Both the position numbers and the translations under genes were made by a program. A stretch of DNA of 64,000 nt from Gambelia wislizenii (lineage: Eukaryota > Chordata > Lepidosauria > Squamata > Crotaphytidae), in contig JAUMIR010000002.1 in NCBI GenBank assembly GCA_030847615.1, positions 202,661,809 to 202,725,808 on the forward strand, given 5' to 3'. This document shows positions 54,701 through 64,000 of this stretch, piece after piece. The notes beneath the pieces are model-generated. The model searched no databases. It was not told the origin of the DNA and was given only the letters and a program-made list of their open reading frames with translations. Position 1 is the stretch's first letter, and the number at the start of each line of letters is the position of its first letter.

Positions 54701-56521
54701 ATATGGTATGTCGGGTCCATCTAGTGTGTATGTGTGTATATGTACACACACACACCTTCTTTGTTGTCAAATGTAATTTTTTTCTTCTTATAAAAGAAAC
54801 ATATATGGGGAAAATAGAATTTCTTTACAGATACACACACACACACACACATACACAACCACAACAAAGTTAACAATTTCCCCAATATTTGTTTCTTCTA
54901 CTTCCAACCTAATTTAGCTGGAATTCACTTAATTTTTTTAAACATTGCTTTTCTATTCTACAATAAATGTCCTTGTTCATTCTACTCTTGATGTAAGTTT
55001 TCATGTAGATTACTATCTAGTAATCTTTGATATTGCTTCATCCTTCTGTTTGTAACTTTAAATGTTTAAGTTGCTTAAATTTTGCCATCTCTTTTTCCAT
55101 TGCATTTTTATAGGTTTCCATTCTTCTTCTACTTGATTTAATGATCTTTCCTTTAGCATTACTGTTTGCCTAAGTCCATCACGTCTTTTAACCTTTTTCA
55201 TCTGCTTTTAAAATGTTCTAGTCTGTCTCTCCTCCTTTCACTTCCGCCCTTTGTCTCCAGCTTAATTCACAGTTGCTTCAAACTGAGTTCAAAATGCAAA
55301 AGTGGCGATAGAATCTTGCCTTTCCCATTACCCTAAAAGGTGGGGGTGCATTAGAGCTCCACCTGTAATGCCAAAATCTCCTTTAGTATCTGGGGGAATT
55401 ATTAGCTCAAACAGGAGGTTCCAATACAGAGCTTGTTGAGAAAGAGAGTGGCCAGGTCTGTCCACTGTGGCACACTTTACTATTATTAGGGAGCTAATAT
55501 TTATATCCTATTCTGTGCCTTGGAGGGGTGAGTTTAGTCTTGGATGACTCTCCCACGGAATAGACAAAGGAAACCAAAACTCAACCAATTGCTTTAATTG
55601 CAGATAGAACATTGATGGTTTTGTGACATCCTCGTAAGGGGGGGTTATGAGGGGACTCGTAAGGGGACTTAGTCAGGGGGGGTTATGAGAAGAGATTTCC
55701 ATAGGGTATAGATTAAGGAATGGTCACTTAATTGCTTGATTTAATTATTGCTAGGAATGCCCAAGGCTGGAAGAAAGGAATAGCACATACCCCTCTAACG
55801 ACTGGGTTGTTAGCATAAAGCCATTACGTGGGCTTTCTGCTCAATCCTAATTTGGGCTTTCTCACCGTTTTATTTCTAGACAAGTCTCAGGTCATTGTGT
55901 CCTCCAACTGACCTCTAGTCTGCCTAAGCCAACCTGACCCCAAAAGGTGTTAAATATTTCCAGTTATGAGATACCCTGGGGAGGGGGTAGTAGGGGCATG
56001 CTAACATTCCCAGTAGCCTCATGCAAAAGCTGACTGTTGTCTCCTAGCTTGTCTGTCCTTCCTCATTAATAACATTTGCCATCCTGACCATCTTGACCAT
56101 ATGCTGATGCTACTTGTTCACACGTGTCCTGATTTTCATCTGTGAAATGTTGGAAGGTATGCATTTACCAGAACATAAAACACAGTGAACTCAATGGGGG
56201 TTCGTTTTGAGCAGAAATTTATAGATTTATAGATTGCACTTTGAAATGCAGAATACCACTCACTCTGTATTCAAATTGCCATAATGCAATATTAACTGTA
56301 ACACCCATCTGTGTTAGTCTTTGAGGTTCTGCAAAGCTTCATTAAAAAAAAAAAATAACATTAACCAAAAATTTTCAGAAAAATTCCACACAGCTTGAGG
56401 CTATACACTTACCTAAGAGTATGCCTCTTTGAAGCTGACTTCTAAGTAGACATAAGGGAGGATAACACTGTTACAGAATGTCCCCTTTTCCTTCTCAATA
56501 CTCTACTAGGCAATAAAAACA
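54701..56521. other. Intergenic; no gene seen
   Basis: CA microsatellite at 54834-54852. 54900-55260 is A/T-rich and, on the minus strand, may be an eroded L1 fragment, which I could not confirm. 55620-55700 has short repeats of GTAAGGGG and GGGGGGTTATGAG. Confidence 0.35.
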
Positions 56522-58226
56522 TAAACACGGAGGTCATGTACTCCATGATAAATTCCACGAACTCCTTGTGAATTGCTCGGAGAAAGGGGAACTGCCATCA
56601 GATCTCCGAGATGAAGTCATCATCACCCTGTACAAGAAAAAAGGAGCAAAATCCAATTGCTCAAACTATCGAGCCATAACACTGCTATCTATTGCTGGAA
56701 AAATCCTTGCAAGGATACTCCTGAACAGATTAGTTCCTGCTATTGCAGAAGAACTTCTTCCTGAAAGCCAATGTGGCTTCAGAGCCAATAGGAGTACTAC
56801 AGATATGGTATTTGCCCTTAGACAACTGCAAGAGAAATGTAGAGAGCAGAACAAGGGTCTCTATGTAACATTTGTCGACCTCACCAAAGCGTTCAACACT
56901 ATGAGTAGAAAAGGTCTGTGGCAGATCCTGGAAAGAATAGGATGTTCCTCCCAAATTCCTTTAAATTACTATCTTGCTACATGAGGGCCAGCACAGTCAA
57001 GTCAGATATGGTGATGCTCTTTCAGAGCCCTTTCTAATAACTAACGGAGTGAAGGAAGGTTGTGTTCTTGCTCCAACTTTATTTACAATCTTCTTCAGCA
57101 TGATGCTCCAAAGGGCTACGGCAGAGCTCGAAGAAGAAGACGGCATCTATATACGTTACCATACTGATGGTAGCTTGTTTAACTTAAGCCGTCTGAGGGC
57201 TCGCACTAAGACTCTAAACTATCTAGTCCGTGAGCTGCTCTTTGCTGATGCTGCTACCTTCGTTGCCCACACAGAAGCAGCTCTGCAGCGCCTAACATCC
57301 TGCTTCACAACAGTTGCAGAGCTGTTTGGGCTGGAAGTCAATCTTAAGAAAACGGAAGTTCTTTACCAGCCTGTACCACAGGACGAACACCATCATTCCC
57401 ACATTGCCATCGGCAAATCTGTGCTTAAGTCCATTCAGCAGTTCACCTACCTGGGAAGCATAATCTCCTCAGATGCCAAGACTGACAAAGAGATCAATCA
57501 CAGATTAGGAAAGGCATATAGCGCATTTGGAAGACTTCACAAAAGAGTCTGGAGTAATAAACACCTGAGGTGAAGCACAAAAATCAGTGTGTATACAGCC
57601 ATTGTACTGCCTATTCTCCTTTATGAGTCTGAAACATGGGTCACCTATCACCAACACTATGACTCCTCGAACATTTTCATCAGCGCTGTATACGCACAAT
57701 CCTAAATATACACTGGACTGACTATGTGACGAATGTTGCTGTCTTTGAGCAAGCAGGGATCACCAGCATTGAGGCCATGATATTGAGAACACAGCTGCGC
57801 TGGGCAGGGCACGTTTCTAGGATGGAGGACCATCGCCTCCCAAATATAGTACTCTATGGTGAACTCACCACAGGTCAGTGTAAGAGGGGCACTCCAAAAA
57901 AGCGATACAAGGACTGCCTGAAACAACATCTCAGGCTCAGCCAAATTGATCACCAACAATGGTCCGCCCTGGCCTCACATCGGGAGGCATGGAGATGCAC
58001 TATCCAGAATGCTGCAGCCTTATTTGGGAACTCACGCCGAACAAGTCTTGAAGAGAAATGACAACGCAGAAAGAATCACAATCTGGAAACATCACCCAAG
58101 GAGACCTTCTGCTGTGCTTTCTGCAACCGGACATGTTTATCTCGGATTGGCCTTTTTATTCATCAGCCCGCTTGCAGAAAGCGCGGGATGAGTCCTTCCT
58201 GAATCTTCGTTTTTGAAGAAAAGCCA
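56522..58226 (+). mobile_element. Zinc-finger LINE (family Z1), copy B, 5'-truncated
   Basis: Starts inside the RT domain, corresponding to about 33455 of copy A, and runs to the 3' end GAAGAAAAGCCAGAGAG followed by a GA run. RT frames: 56568-56984 (YRAITLLSIAGKILARILLN, VTFVDLTKAFNTMSRKGLW) and 56974-57573 (GVKEGCVLAPTLF, LLFADAATFVAHTE, LEVNLKKTEVLYQP). Then 57726-58061 has LRWAGHVSRMEDHRLPN, with the zinc finger beyond. A frameshift lies near 56960 and a stop near 57573. The RT catalytic pair reads FADA, as in copy A. Bases differ from copy A only here and there. Confidence 0.87.
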
Positions 58227-58251
58227 GAGAGAGAGAGAGAGAGAGAGAGAA
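58227..58251. repeat. GA microsatellite at the 3' end of LINE copy B
   Basis: GA run grown from the GCCAGAGAG 3' terminus of the element. Confidence 0.88.
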
Positions 58252-59569
58252 CAGACCACAACCAATATGAACAACGGTGCAGCCGATATCACAAGAGCAA
58301 CAACAAAATACCTTATAACATCTCTTCCTACCCAAAGGCAACCTAGTATCCACCACCACTTTCATCCAATCCTAGCATGAACCCACACAGGCCTGAATTC
58401 AATTGTTCATTCCAAGTAGAGTAGACCCACTGAATATTTACGATTTACAAAAGTATTCCAGTTGGGACTAGTAACTGGATTTAGGCCATATTATCTGAAA
58501 CAGGAGGCGCCCTAAGTGCAGGAGTGGGAATCATATGACATTGTTGGAGTGCAGCTCTTACCATCCCTCACCATTGCTCTGTTGTTTAGGGCTGCTGTTT
58601 AAGGCTGTTGTTTAAGGGTGGGTGGTCTTCCTGGTTACAGTGTCAATGTTAGCTATGATCAGCAACCAGAATTCAGAAGTCTAAGTGGATACACTCCATT
58701 TCATAGGATAAAATGATCTGTTTGTTTGATAGGAAACACAGGGCCAGGTAAAAAGCCAAGAAAATATCTGAGAAGCTATGTGTTTGCTTACCTTTGTAAA
58801 ATAATGCAATGGAAAAGGGTTGTGATTTTTTTTTTTTTTTGAGGGAGGGGAGCATCAGAAATTCAACGTCCCCTCCTTGGCTTTCTGGGTCCTGGACCAA
58901 TGTACTAGCTGAAACCCCCTCTTACAGGCCTTGGCTGTATGTACCACATAACCTGCACTATAACCCCACTGAATTTCCCCTCAGGTATATCCTGATGTTA
59001 TCCTGTTGGCACTATTGCAATAAGAGTTAGCTGCCAGTCTGCTCAGCTTCTATAAACTGAATGAGGCTGGGCTGGCTGTGTAGGTGTCAGAGGTACCATC
59101 TTGTTCTTTACCTCAGGTTCCAAAATGTTTTGGGCCAGCCCTGCTAGCTATTCAGGATTAAATTTACATTTGTTATTATGCATCCAACCCATTAGTTACT
59201 CCTCACTGATTCAGGACTCCTGCGGCTTCTGACATCTGCCTTCCCACTGGGTAATTCAGCTCTGTGTCAGGACGTGACACCTCCTCCCACCTGGTCCTAC
59301 AGTATCACTTTAGACAGGGGGGGGGAAAGGTGGGGGAAGCAGCAGCCATAATGTTCTCTACTTAGGTATGCCACTCTTTTGTTGGCATTCATATTTAGGA
59401 AGTGTATAATAGACACTTTTAGAGTTACAGCTTTTGCCATCATGTTATCTCCATGCTACATCTGTTGAATTTCTGGCTGTGATACTGTTAGAAGTTCCCT
59501 TCCAAATGATATTGATGATTTAAGAAATTTCTATATTGCCCTTCAGAACATATTCTGTTTTCAATACAG
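58252..59569. other. Intergenic; no gene seen
   Basis: A T-run at about 58827-58840. Nothing else is recognised. Confidence 0.4.
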
Positions 59570-59790
59570 TAGACCTTTAGTATCTGCTGGCATTTGGTTC
59601 CAGGAATGCCCCCAACCCACAAAGGACACCAAAATCTGGGGATGCTCAAGTCCTATTATATACAATGACATTGTAAAATGGCATCCCTTACATAAAATGA
59701 CAAACAGCAAGGTTTACTTTTTGGAATTTCCCCCTCCCAAATATTTTTGAGCTGTGGTTGCTTGAATCCGTGGATGCAGAACCTCAGTTA
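59570..59790 (-). mobile_element. Tigger-like DNA transposon, diverged
   Basis: CAGTAGACCTTTAGTATCTG at the left, then GCATTTGGTTCCAGGAATGC, ATGGCATCCCTTACATAAAA, CAGCAAGGTTTACTTTTTGG and TGAATCCGTGGATGCAGAAC. It reads as the reverse of the T2 order, and TA precedes the left end. Confidence 0.7.
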
Positions 59791-59794
59791 GGAA

Positions 59795-60125
59795 AGCCTC
59801 TGATAATTAAGCACTTTTATTTTACACCGGCTTGTTGCTCTCCCAGACTCCTTTTCTTCTGCATCCTCTGCCTAGTTGGAAGGTTTTAGGTCATCTCTGG
59901 ATGCCTTTTGGAATCAGGTGGTCTCTAGAAGGTACAAAATGTTTTTGTTTACTTATACAAGGCTTACCCAATCCGGTTATTTCATTTCACATGTGCATAT
60001 TGTTCATTTTTAATAAAAATTTTGTTGAAACATGTTCAGCTGCTCTTCTTTTTTGTGGTGTTGGACACTATCCCACTTCTTTCCATGTTACTGCTGCCCT
60101 TGGTACCAGAATTTCTGTTAAAGAG
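59795..60125. repeat. Unclassified interspersed repeat (family U1), copy 2
   Basis: CTGATAATTAAGCACTTTTA, CTGGATGCCTTTTGGAATCA, TACAAGGCTTACCCAATCCG and GGTACCAGAATTTCTGTTAA match 13325-14035 block by block. Confidence 0.6.
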
Positions 60126-60127
60126 GT

Positions 60128-60365
60128 AATTGTTGTTGTGTGCCTTCCAGTAGTTTCCGACTTACAGCGACACTGAGGTGAACCTATCATGAGGCTTTCT
60201 TGGCAAAATTTCTTCAGAGCAAGTTTGCCTTTGCCTTTCTCTGAGGCTGCAAACACTCAAGGTCACCCAGTAGGTTTCCATGATTGAGCAGGGATATGAA
60301 CCCTTGGCTCCCAGAGTCGTTGTCCAACACCCAAAACCCCTACACCACACTGGCTCACACAAAGA
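60128..60365 (-). repeat. tRNA-derived squamate SINE
   Basis: Reverse complement of the SINE body: TGCCTTCCAGTAGTTTCCGA, CTGAGGCTGCAAACACTCAA, GGTCACCCAGTAGGTTTCCA, GGGATATGAACCCTTGGCTC and CCCTACACCACACTGGC. Confidence 0.8.
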
Positions 60366-60429
60366 TATAATACTGAGGAACAAATCTCCTTTGTTAACTG
60401 AAGTTTACCTGTATAGTAAAATATACAAT

Positions 60430-60480
60430 GTGTGTGTGTGTGCCTTCAGGTCGTCTGTCAACTTATGGCACCATGATTAA
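60430..60480 (-). repeat. SINE/BovB tail fragment
   Basis: GTGTGTGCCTTCAGGTCGTC then TGTCAACTTATGGCACCATG is the reversed 3' tail shared by BovB and its SINE partners. Confidence 0.6.
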
Positions 60481-61780
60481 AATAACTGGAAAAATTAATA
60501 CAAATTAAACCAGTTGAGCCAACACAATTTAAAAAAAAAAAGCAGAAACAGAAGAGCAGGCATTGGAATGGTTTAAAAATGAGCTCATTTATAAAAATAA
60601 ATTCAAACCCACACTTTAACTTAACACCTAAAGGATAATAAATCTTATGGCCAAGAAAGAAGCAGGGCTATTTTACCAGCCTGTTGCAAAATCCCTCCCC
60701 CATCTTCATGCTTCCTTTTTCCTTTTGTGTTCCTTTTTTAGATCAGGGTGGGAACTATGCAGCTCTCCAGATACTGCTGAGCTGCTGCTCCCAGCCAACA
60801 TATCCAATGGTAAGGAAAGCTGGAAGCTGCAGTCCAACAACATATGGAGGGCTGCATGGTTCTCACTCCTGCTATAAATGAATGTCAAATGGGCTGCCTT
60901 GGTGAAGGTATACCATAGCCAGGATGCCACAGATGAAGAAAAAAATATTCTATATTGCCATCTGCCTAATGTTAGCACTCTGAGCAGGACCTAAGTAAAT
61001 GTTTGAGAAGGTTATGGGAGATGGCAGGTTTTAAGGCTATGGAACCTTTGGTGTTCCAGATGTTTTGGCTTGAAGCTTTGATCAGCCTTATCCAGTGTGT
61101 CTAATGATATCAGACTGTGGAAGTTGTATTCTGAAACACTTGATGGGCCAAAGGTCCCCTGCCTTAAGATACTCAGTTGTAGAGGGATTTCATGGTCAAT
61201 ACCTGTCACGGTAACGCACTGGTACCTCTGAGCACATCAAGAAGACTAGGCAGCAAAAGTTCTTGTAGCAGAGTTGCAATCATCAGGCTGAAGAAATGAG
61301 CAGACAGACATAGGCTTGTGTCTAAACTACTTTTCTTTACTAGATCCTGTTGAAGCAATATTTACAATAAGTCTGAGACGCCAAGCAAACAGACTACATG
61401 ACACAGTGTTCATACAGTACACTCCTGCACTGTACAGATTGCATGTGCACAATCTAAGTGCAAAAGCCAAGTACATAGGCAGTGTGTTGGAACATCTAGT
61501 TATACAGATACAGTACAGTCATGGGTTATACAGTTAGTGTTTCTCATACACAAAGGCTACACAACATTTCCCCATACGGATAAGGGTTCATTCCCCACAC
61601 TTCCATTCCTATGGCTGCCTCTTAGAGTTAATCTAGATATGCTAGCCAGCTGCGTTTAGCCAGCTGACTACTGGCCCCTGCAGGCTGTAGCACATTATAC
61701 CATGCCAGCGCTTTAGAGTATGAATTTCCTGTGATTGCATGTCCCATCACCTTGACAATGCCAACATTCTGAACTGAGGT
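60481..61780. other. Intergenic; no gene seen
   Basis: A short fold-back, hAT-like trace lies at 61030-61160 (GGTGTTCCAGATGTTTTGGC). Nothing else is recognised. Confidence 0.35.
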
Positions 61781-61825
61781 TTTCTGTGTTTTTTTTCCGG
61801 GCTGTGAGGCTGTGTTCTGGAAGAG

Positions 61826-61876
61826 TTTATTCCTGACATTTCTTCTGCATCTGTGGCTGGCATCTTCAGAAAATGG
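61826..61876 (-). ncRNA. Hammerhead-ribozyme-like motif, left arm (candidate)
   Basis: Minus strand in order: CCATTTTCT, core CTGAAGA (61863-61869), TGCCAGCCACAGATGCAGAA, core GAAA, then GTC and AGGAATAAA. TTTTCT can pair with AGGAAT as helix I. The core order CTGANGA ... GAAA ... GTC is that of a hammerhead with a minimal stem III, a motif reported in Penelope-like elements. The helix II base next to the core does not pair well, so activity is uncertain. Confidence 0.4.
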
Positions 61877-62045
61877 TGGTGTAGAGGGGTGTGGGGTTTA
61901 TATACTGTGAGCCCCTGTTGAAGAGGATATGTAAATTTGTGTATCTGAATGGGTAGTTCCTGGGGGGAGATATGCAAGGAGGATTAGTGTCTATTTGGCT
62001 AATGGCCCATTATCTCCTGGAAATCCCCTTGTCCCTGGGTGGAGG

Positions 62046-62271
62046 GACCACTAAATGCAGTGTGCAAACACGAATCAAGGAACACGAGAGACACTGCAGA
62101 CTGGACCGGCCAGAAAAATCAGCAGTAGCAGAACACGTTGTAAACCAACCTGGACACAAAAGGTTATTTAAAAACACTGCAATTCTGGACCTGGCCAACA
62201 ACTACCATGTCAGAATGCACAGAGAAGCTATTGAAATCAACAAACACCTGGACAACTTCTACAGGAAATAA
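62046..62271 (+). pseudogene. GIY-YIG endonuclease domain of a Penelope-like element (C-terminal part)
   Basis: Translation in the plus frame gives QTRIKEHERHCRLDRPEKSA, VAEHVVNQPGHKRLF, ILDLANNYHVRMHREAIEIN and KHLDNFYRK, then a stop. The R in TRIKEH and the E in HREAIEI fit the catalytic Arg and Glu of the family. The N-terminal GIY...YIG strand is replaced by the inverted arm, so the enzyme is incomplete. Confidence 0.8.
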
Positions 62272-62521
62272 GAAACCCTTAAAATAAATGAAGTTTGGCT
62301 ACCAGTCTTGAAAAACACCAAAATCAAAATTCAATACATGCAAATGAACTCCACCCAGGGACAGGGGGATTTCCAGTAGACAATGGAACATTAGCCAAAC
62401 AGACACTAATCCTCTTTGCATATCTCCCCCTAGGAACTACCCATTCAAATATACAAATTTACATATCCTCTCCAACAGGGGCCCACAGTGTATAACACCC
62501 CCCCACACACACTCCTACCCA

Positions 62522-62573
62522 ACCATTCTCTGACGATGCCAGCCACAAATGCAGGTCAAACATCAGGAATAAA
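62522..62573 (+). ncRNA. Hammerhead-ribozyme-like motif, right arm (candidate, eroded)
   Basis: Plus strand: CCATTCT, CTGACGA, TGCCAGCCACAAATGCAGGT, CAAA (expected GAAA), then ATC (expected GTC) and AGGAATAAA. It is the counterpart of 61826-61876 in the opposite orientation, with two core changes that should abolish cleavage. Confidence 0.35.
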
Positions 62574-62622
62574 CTCTTTGCGAACATGGCCTCACAGCCC
62601 GGAAAAAAAACACACATAGAAA

Positions 62623-63435
62623 ACCTATGGATGCCAGCCATGAAAGCCTTCGACTTCACGTTCTGAACTAAGTACACAAGTGGATCAGTAATGTTGCTGG
62701 CTGATGCATTTTGAACCAACTGCAGATCTGAACCGTCTTCAGGGACAGTCGCAAATTCAATAGATTATGGTAATCTAAACAGGATGTTATCAGCATGTAT
62801 AACTGTAGCCAAAAGCCCCACTTCACAGCCATATAAGCAAGAAAAGGACCATTGTCTTAATAACTCCCAAAAAGGACTACTAACTGGTGCTGACTGCAGC
62901 TGATAACAATGTTCCGTTTCGGGGCAAAACGCGTGGAAATGTAATTGATGTATAAGATGAAAAGTTTCCTTATAATCTGAAAAACCTCCAAAAGAATACT
63001 AGAAAAATAAAGCCCCCCCGTCTTTGACTGGGCTTTCCTGCATTTTAATGTTTTCTATCAAACAAATGTAAGAAATTAGGGTGTAATATTGAGAGGTTTA
63101 ATCAGCCAAAGGTCTATCCACATCCTTCATTTTAAAGGCAGAAATCTGCTACTCACCAGTTCCTTTCTTTCACAGTGTTTTAAAAATACTTAATGCTACC
63201 AATAGAAACAATTTGCATAGGCCAGAAAGGGGGACAAGGCTTAAAGGTTTTGTGATGACCAGAAATTCAGCGGATCCACTTCTCTCTCATGCAAGTAAAA
63301 CGGTAGAAAATTATTTACCAGTTGAATTATTGACACATGCAAGATAATTTTCCTATACATCACCCAGAGAGAAAAAAATACTGTTTTTCTAGATGGTAAA
63401 GTAAAACATAGTTGCAGACACTCGTTATCAAAGTC
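62623..63435. other. Intergenic; no gene seen
   Basis: The stretch 62908-62945 (GTTCCGTTTCGGGGCAAAAC then GCGTGGAAATG) looks like part of another retroelement end but is too short to assign. Confidence 0.35.
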
Positions 63436-63439
63436 TCTT

Positions 63440-63960
63440 ACAAAAAAGTTCATTTTTACAAAGCCTTTTTATACCCCTCTGTCTTGCTGGAAATGTTTTC
63501 GCATTGGGAGGATGGTGAAAGAGGCTTGAGAAACACACTTTCAGTATCAGGTTGCAGCAGTGTGTCTGCAAGTAAACAATGGCATACAAATGTACCTCAG
63601 TTAACAAAGCCTCTGACAAGAAGCTCCTTTTTATGAAGTCTTTTTACTCCTGCTTATCCCCCTTTGTCCTACTTGTCCTCTATCTATCTGGAAGTTTTTT
63701 GGTGTTTTTTTTTAGCAGGATCAGCATTGGGAGGACAGTGAAAGAGACTTGGAGAAACACAGACTTTTGGTATCAGGTTGTAGGGCATGTTTGCAGTAAA
63801 AAATGAAATATAGCTTGAGGTGGGAAAGAATTGGAATTTACTGATCTGGTTGTACCTGATCCGGTTGTAGCTGTGTGTGCCTGCCTACAATAGACAAAGT
63901 AAACAATGGCTGCATCCAGAATCCCTTACTGAACACATATGAACAGCAAAACAGAGAGAA
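63440..63960 (+). repeat. Unclassified repeat (family U1), copy 3, in tandem units of about 180-190 bp
   Basis: Two consecutive units (about 63450-63628 and 63629-63820) share TCTGGAAG/GCTGGAAATGTTTT, GCATTGGGAGGA, GTGAAAGAGGCTTG/GACTTG, GAGAAACACA and GTATCAGGTTG. A third partial unit may run to the right edge. Single copies lie at 13325-14035 and 59795-60125. Confidence 0.65.
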
Positions 63961-64000
63961 AAGGGGAAACCAGATACTTCTGCTTCAATAGCTCCCCCCC

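Larger units (their letters stand above)
61781..62622 (+). mobile_element. Penelope-like retroelement, 5'-truncated, flanked by inverted arms
   Basis: A GIY-YIG endonuclease C-terminus (62046-62271) is followed by a 3' flank (62349-62622). The inverse of that flank precedes it (61781-62043). The arms share CCACCCAGGGACAGGGGGAT, CCCATTCAAATATACAAATT and AATAAACTCTT-type blocks in opposite orientation. This inverted layout is characteristic of Penelope-like elements with their pseudo-LTRs. The reverse transcriptase is missing. Confidence 0.82.

Noticed and set aside
62908..62945. A second Penelope-like end (AAAACGCGTGG text)
   Set aside because: The match is too short and has no pairing partner or ORF nearby.
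50916..64000. BIRC5, the next gene in the mammalian order
   Set aside because: I found no BIR-domain exon on either strand. It may lie beyond the window or on the other side after rearrangement.
1..64000. CRISPR arrays, prokaryotic operons, phage or plasmid features
   Set aside because: There are no regularly spaced direct repeats of that kind, and all real genes are spliced vertebrate genes.

Overview
This window reads as vertebrate nuclear DNA from a squamate reptile, most likely a lizard. The host genes are split into short exons with vertebrate splice sites. The repeat set points the same way: a 5S-rRNA-derived SINE of the 5S-Sauria type, tRNA-derived squamate SINEs, RTE-BovB, CR1, L1 and Tx1-like LINEs, a Penelope-like element, a DIRS-type element, and many short DNA transposons (Tigger-like with TA target duplications, Harbinger-like with TTA, hAT-like). 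There is no sign of bacterial or viral genome organisation.

Three host genes are complete at the coding level. SYNGR2 (synaptogyrin-2, plus strand, 4 coding exons, 5880-15104, 234 aa) starts in a CpG island. TK1 (cytosolic thymidine kinase, minus strand, 7 exons, 17530-28301, 234 aa) lies tail to tail with SYNGR2 and has a promoter with a TATA box, two CCAAT boxes and an E2F-like site. AFMID (kynurenine formamidase, minus strand, 11 coding exons, 38932-50915, 293 aa) follows. All splice phases agree across each gene. The genes do unrelated jobs: vesicle membrane protein, dTMP salvage, and tryptophan-kynurenine catabolism. Their association is one of position only. The order SYNGR2-TK1-AFMID is as in mammals, but AFMID points the same way as TK1 instead of sharing a divergent promoter with it.

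Layout: 1-2377 decayed DIRS-type ORF1 (minus), running off the left edge; 2.4-5.6 kb repeats; 5.6-16.2 kb SYNGR2; 16.5-28.5 kb TK1, with a Tx1-like LINE and DNA transposons in its introns; 28.6-38.9 kb a repeat-dense block holding a nearly full-length 4-kb zinc-finger LINE inserted in a Tigger-like element, and opposed BovB pieces; 38.9-50.9 kb AFMID, with an L1 3' end in intron 2; 50.9-64 kb intergenic DNA with a second LINE copy, a Penelope-like element with inverted arms, and an unclassified tandem repeat at the right edge. No BIRC5 or other host gene was found to the right of AFMID.

The points most worth a second look are the AFMID orientation, the Penelope-like element with opposed hammerhead-like motifs, two LINE copies that share a catalytic Asp-to-Ala change, a 323-bp near-perfect palindrome in SYNGR2 intron 1, and a GC-AG intron in TK1. 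Repeat edges are read by eye and are approximate unless a target-site duplication is given.
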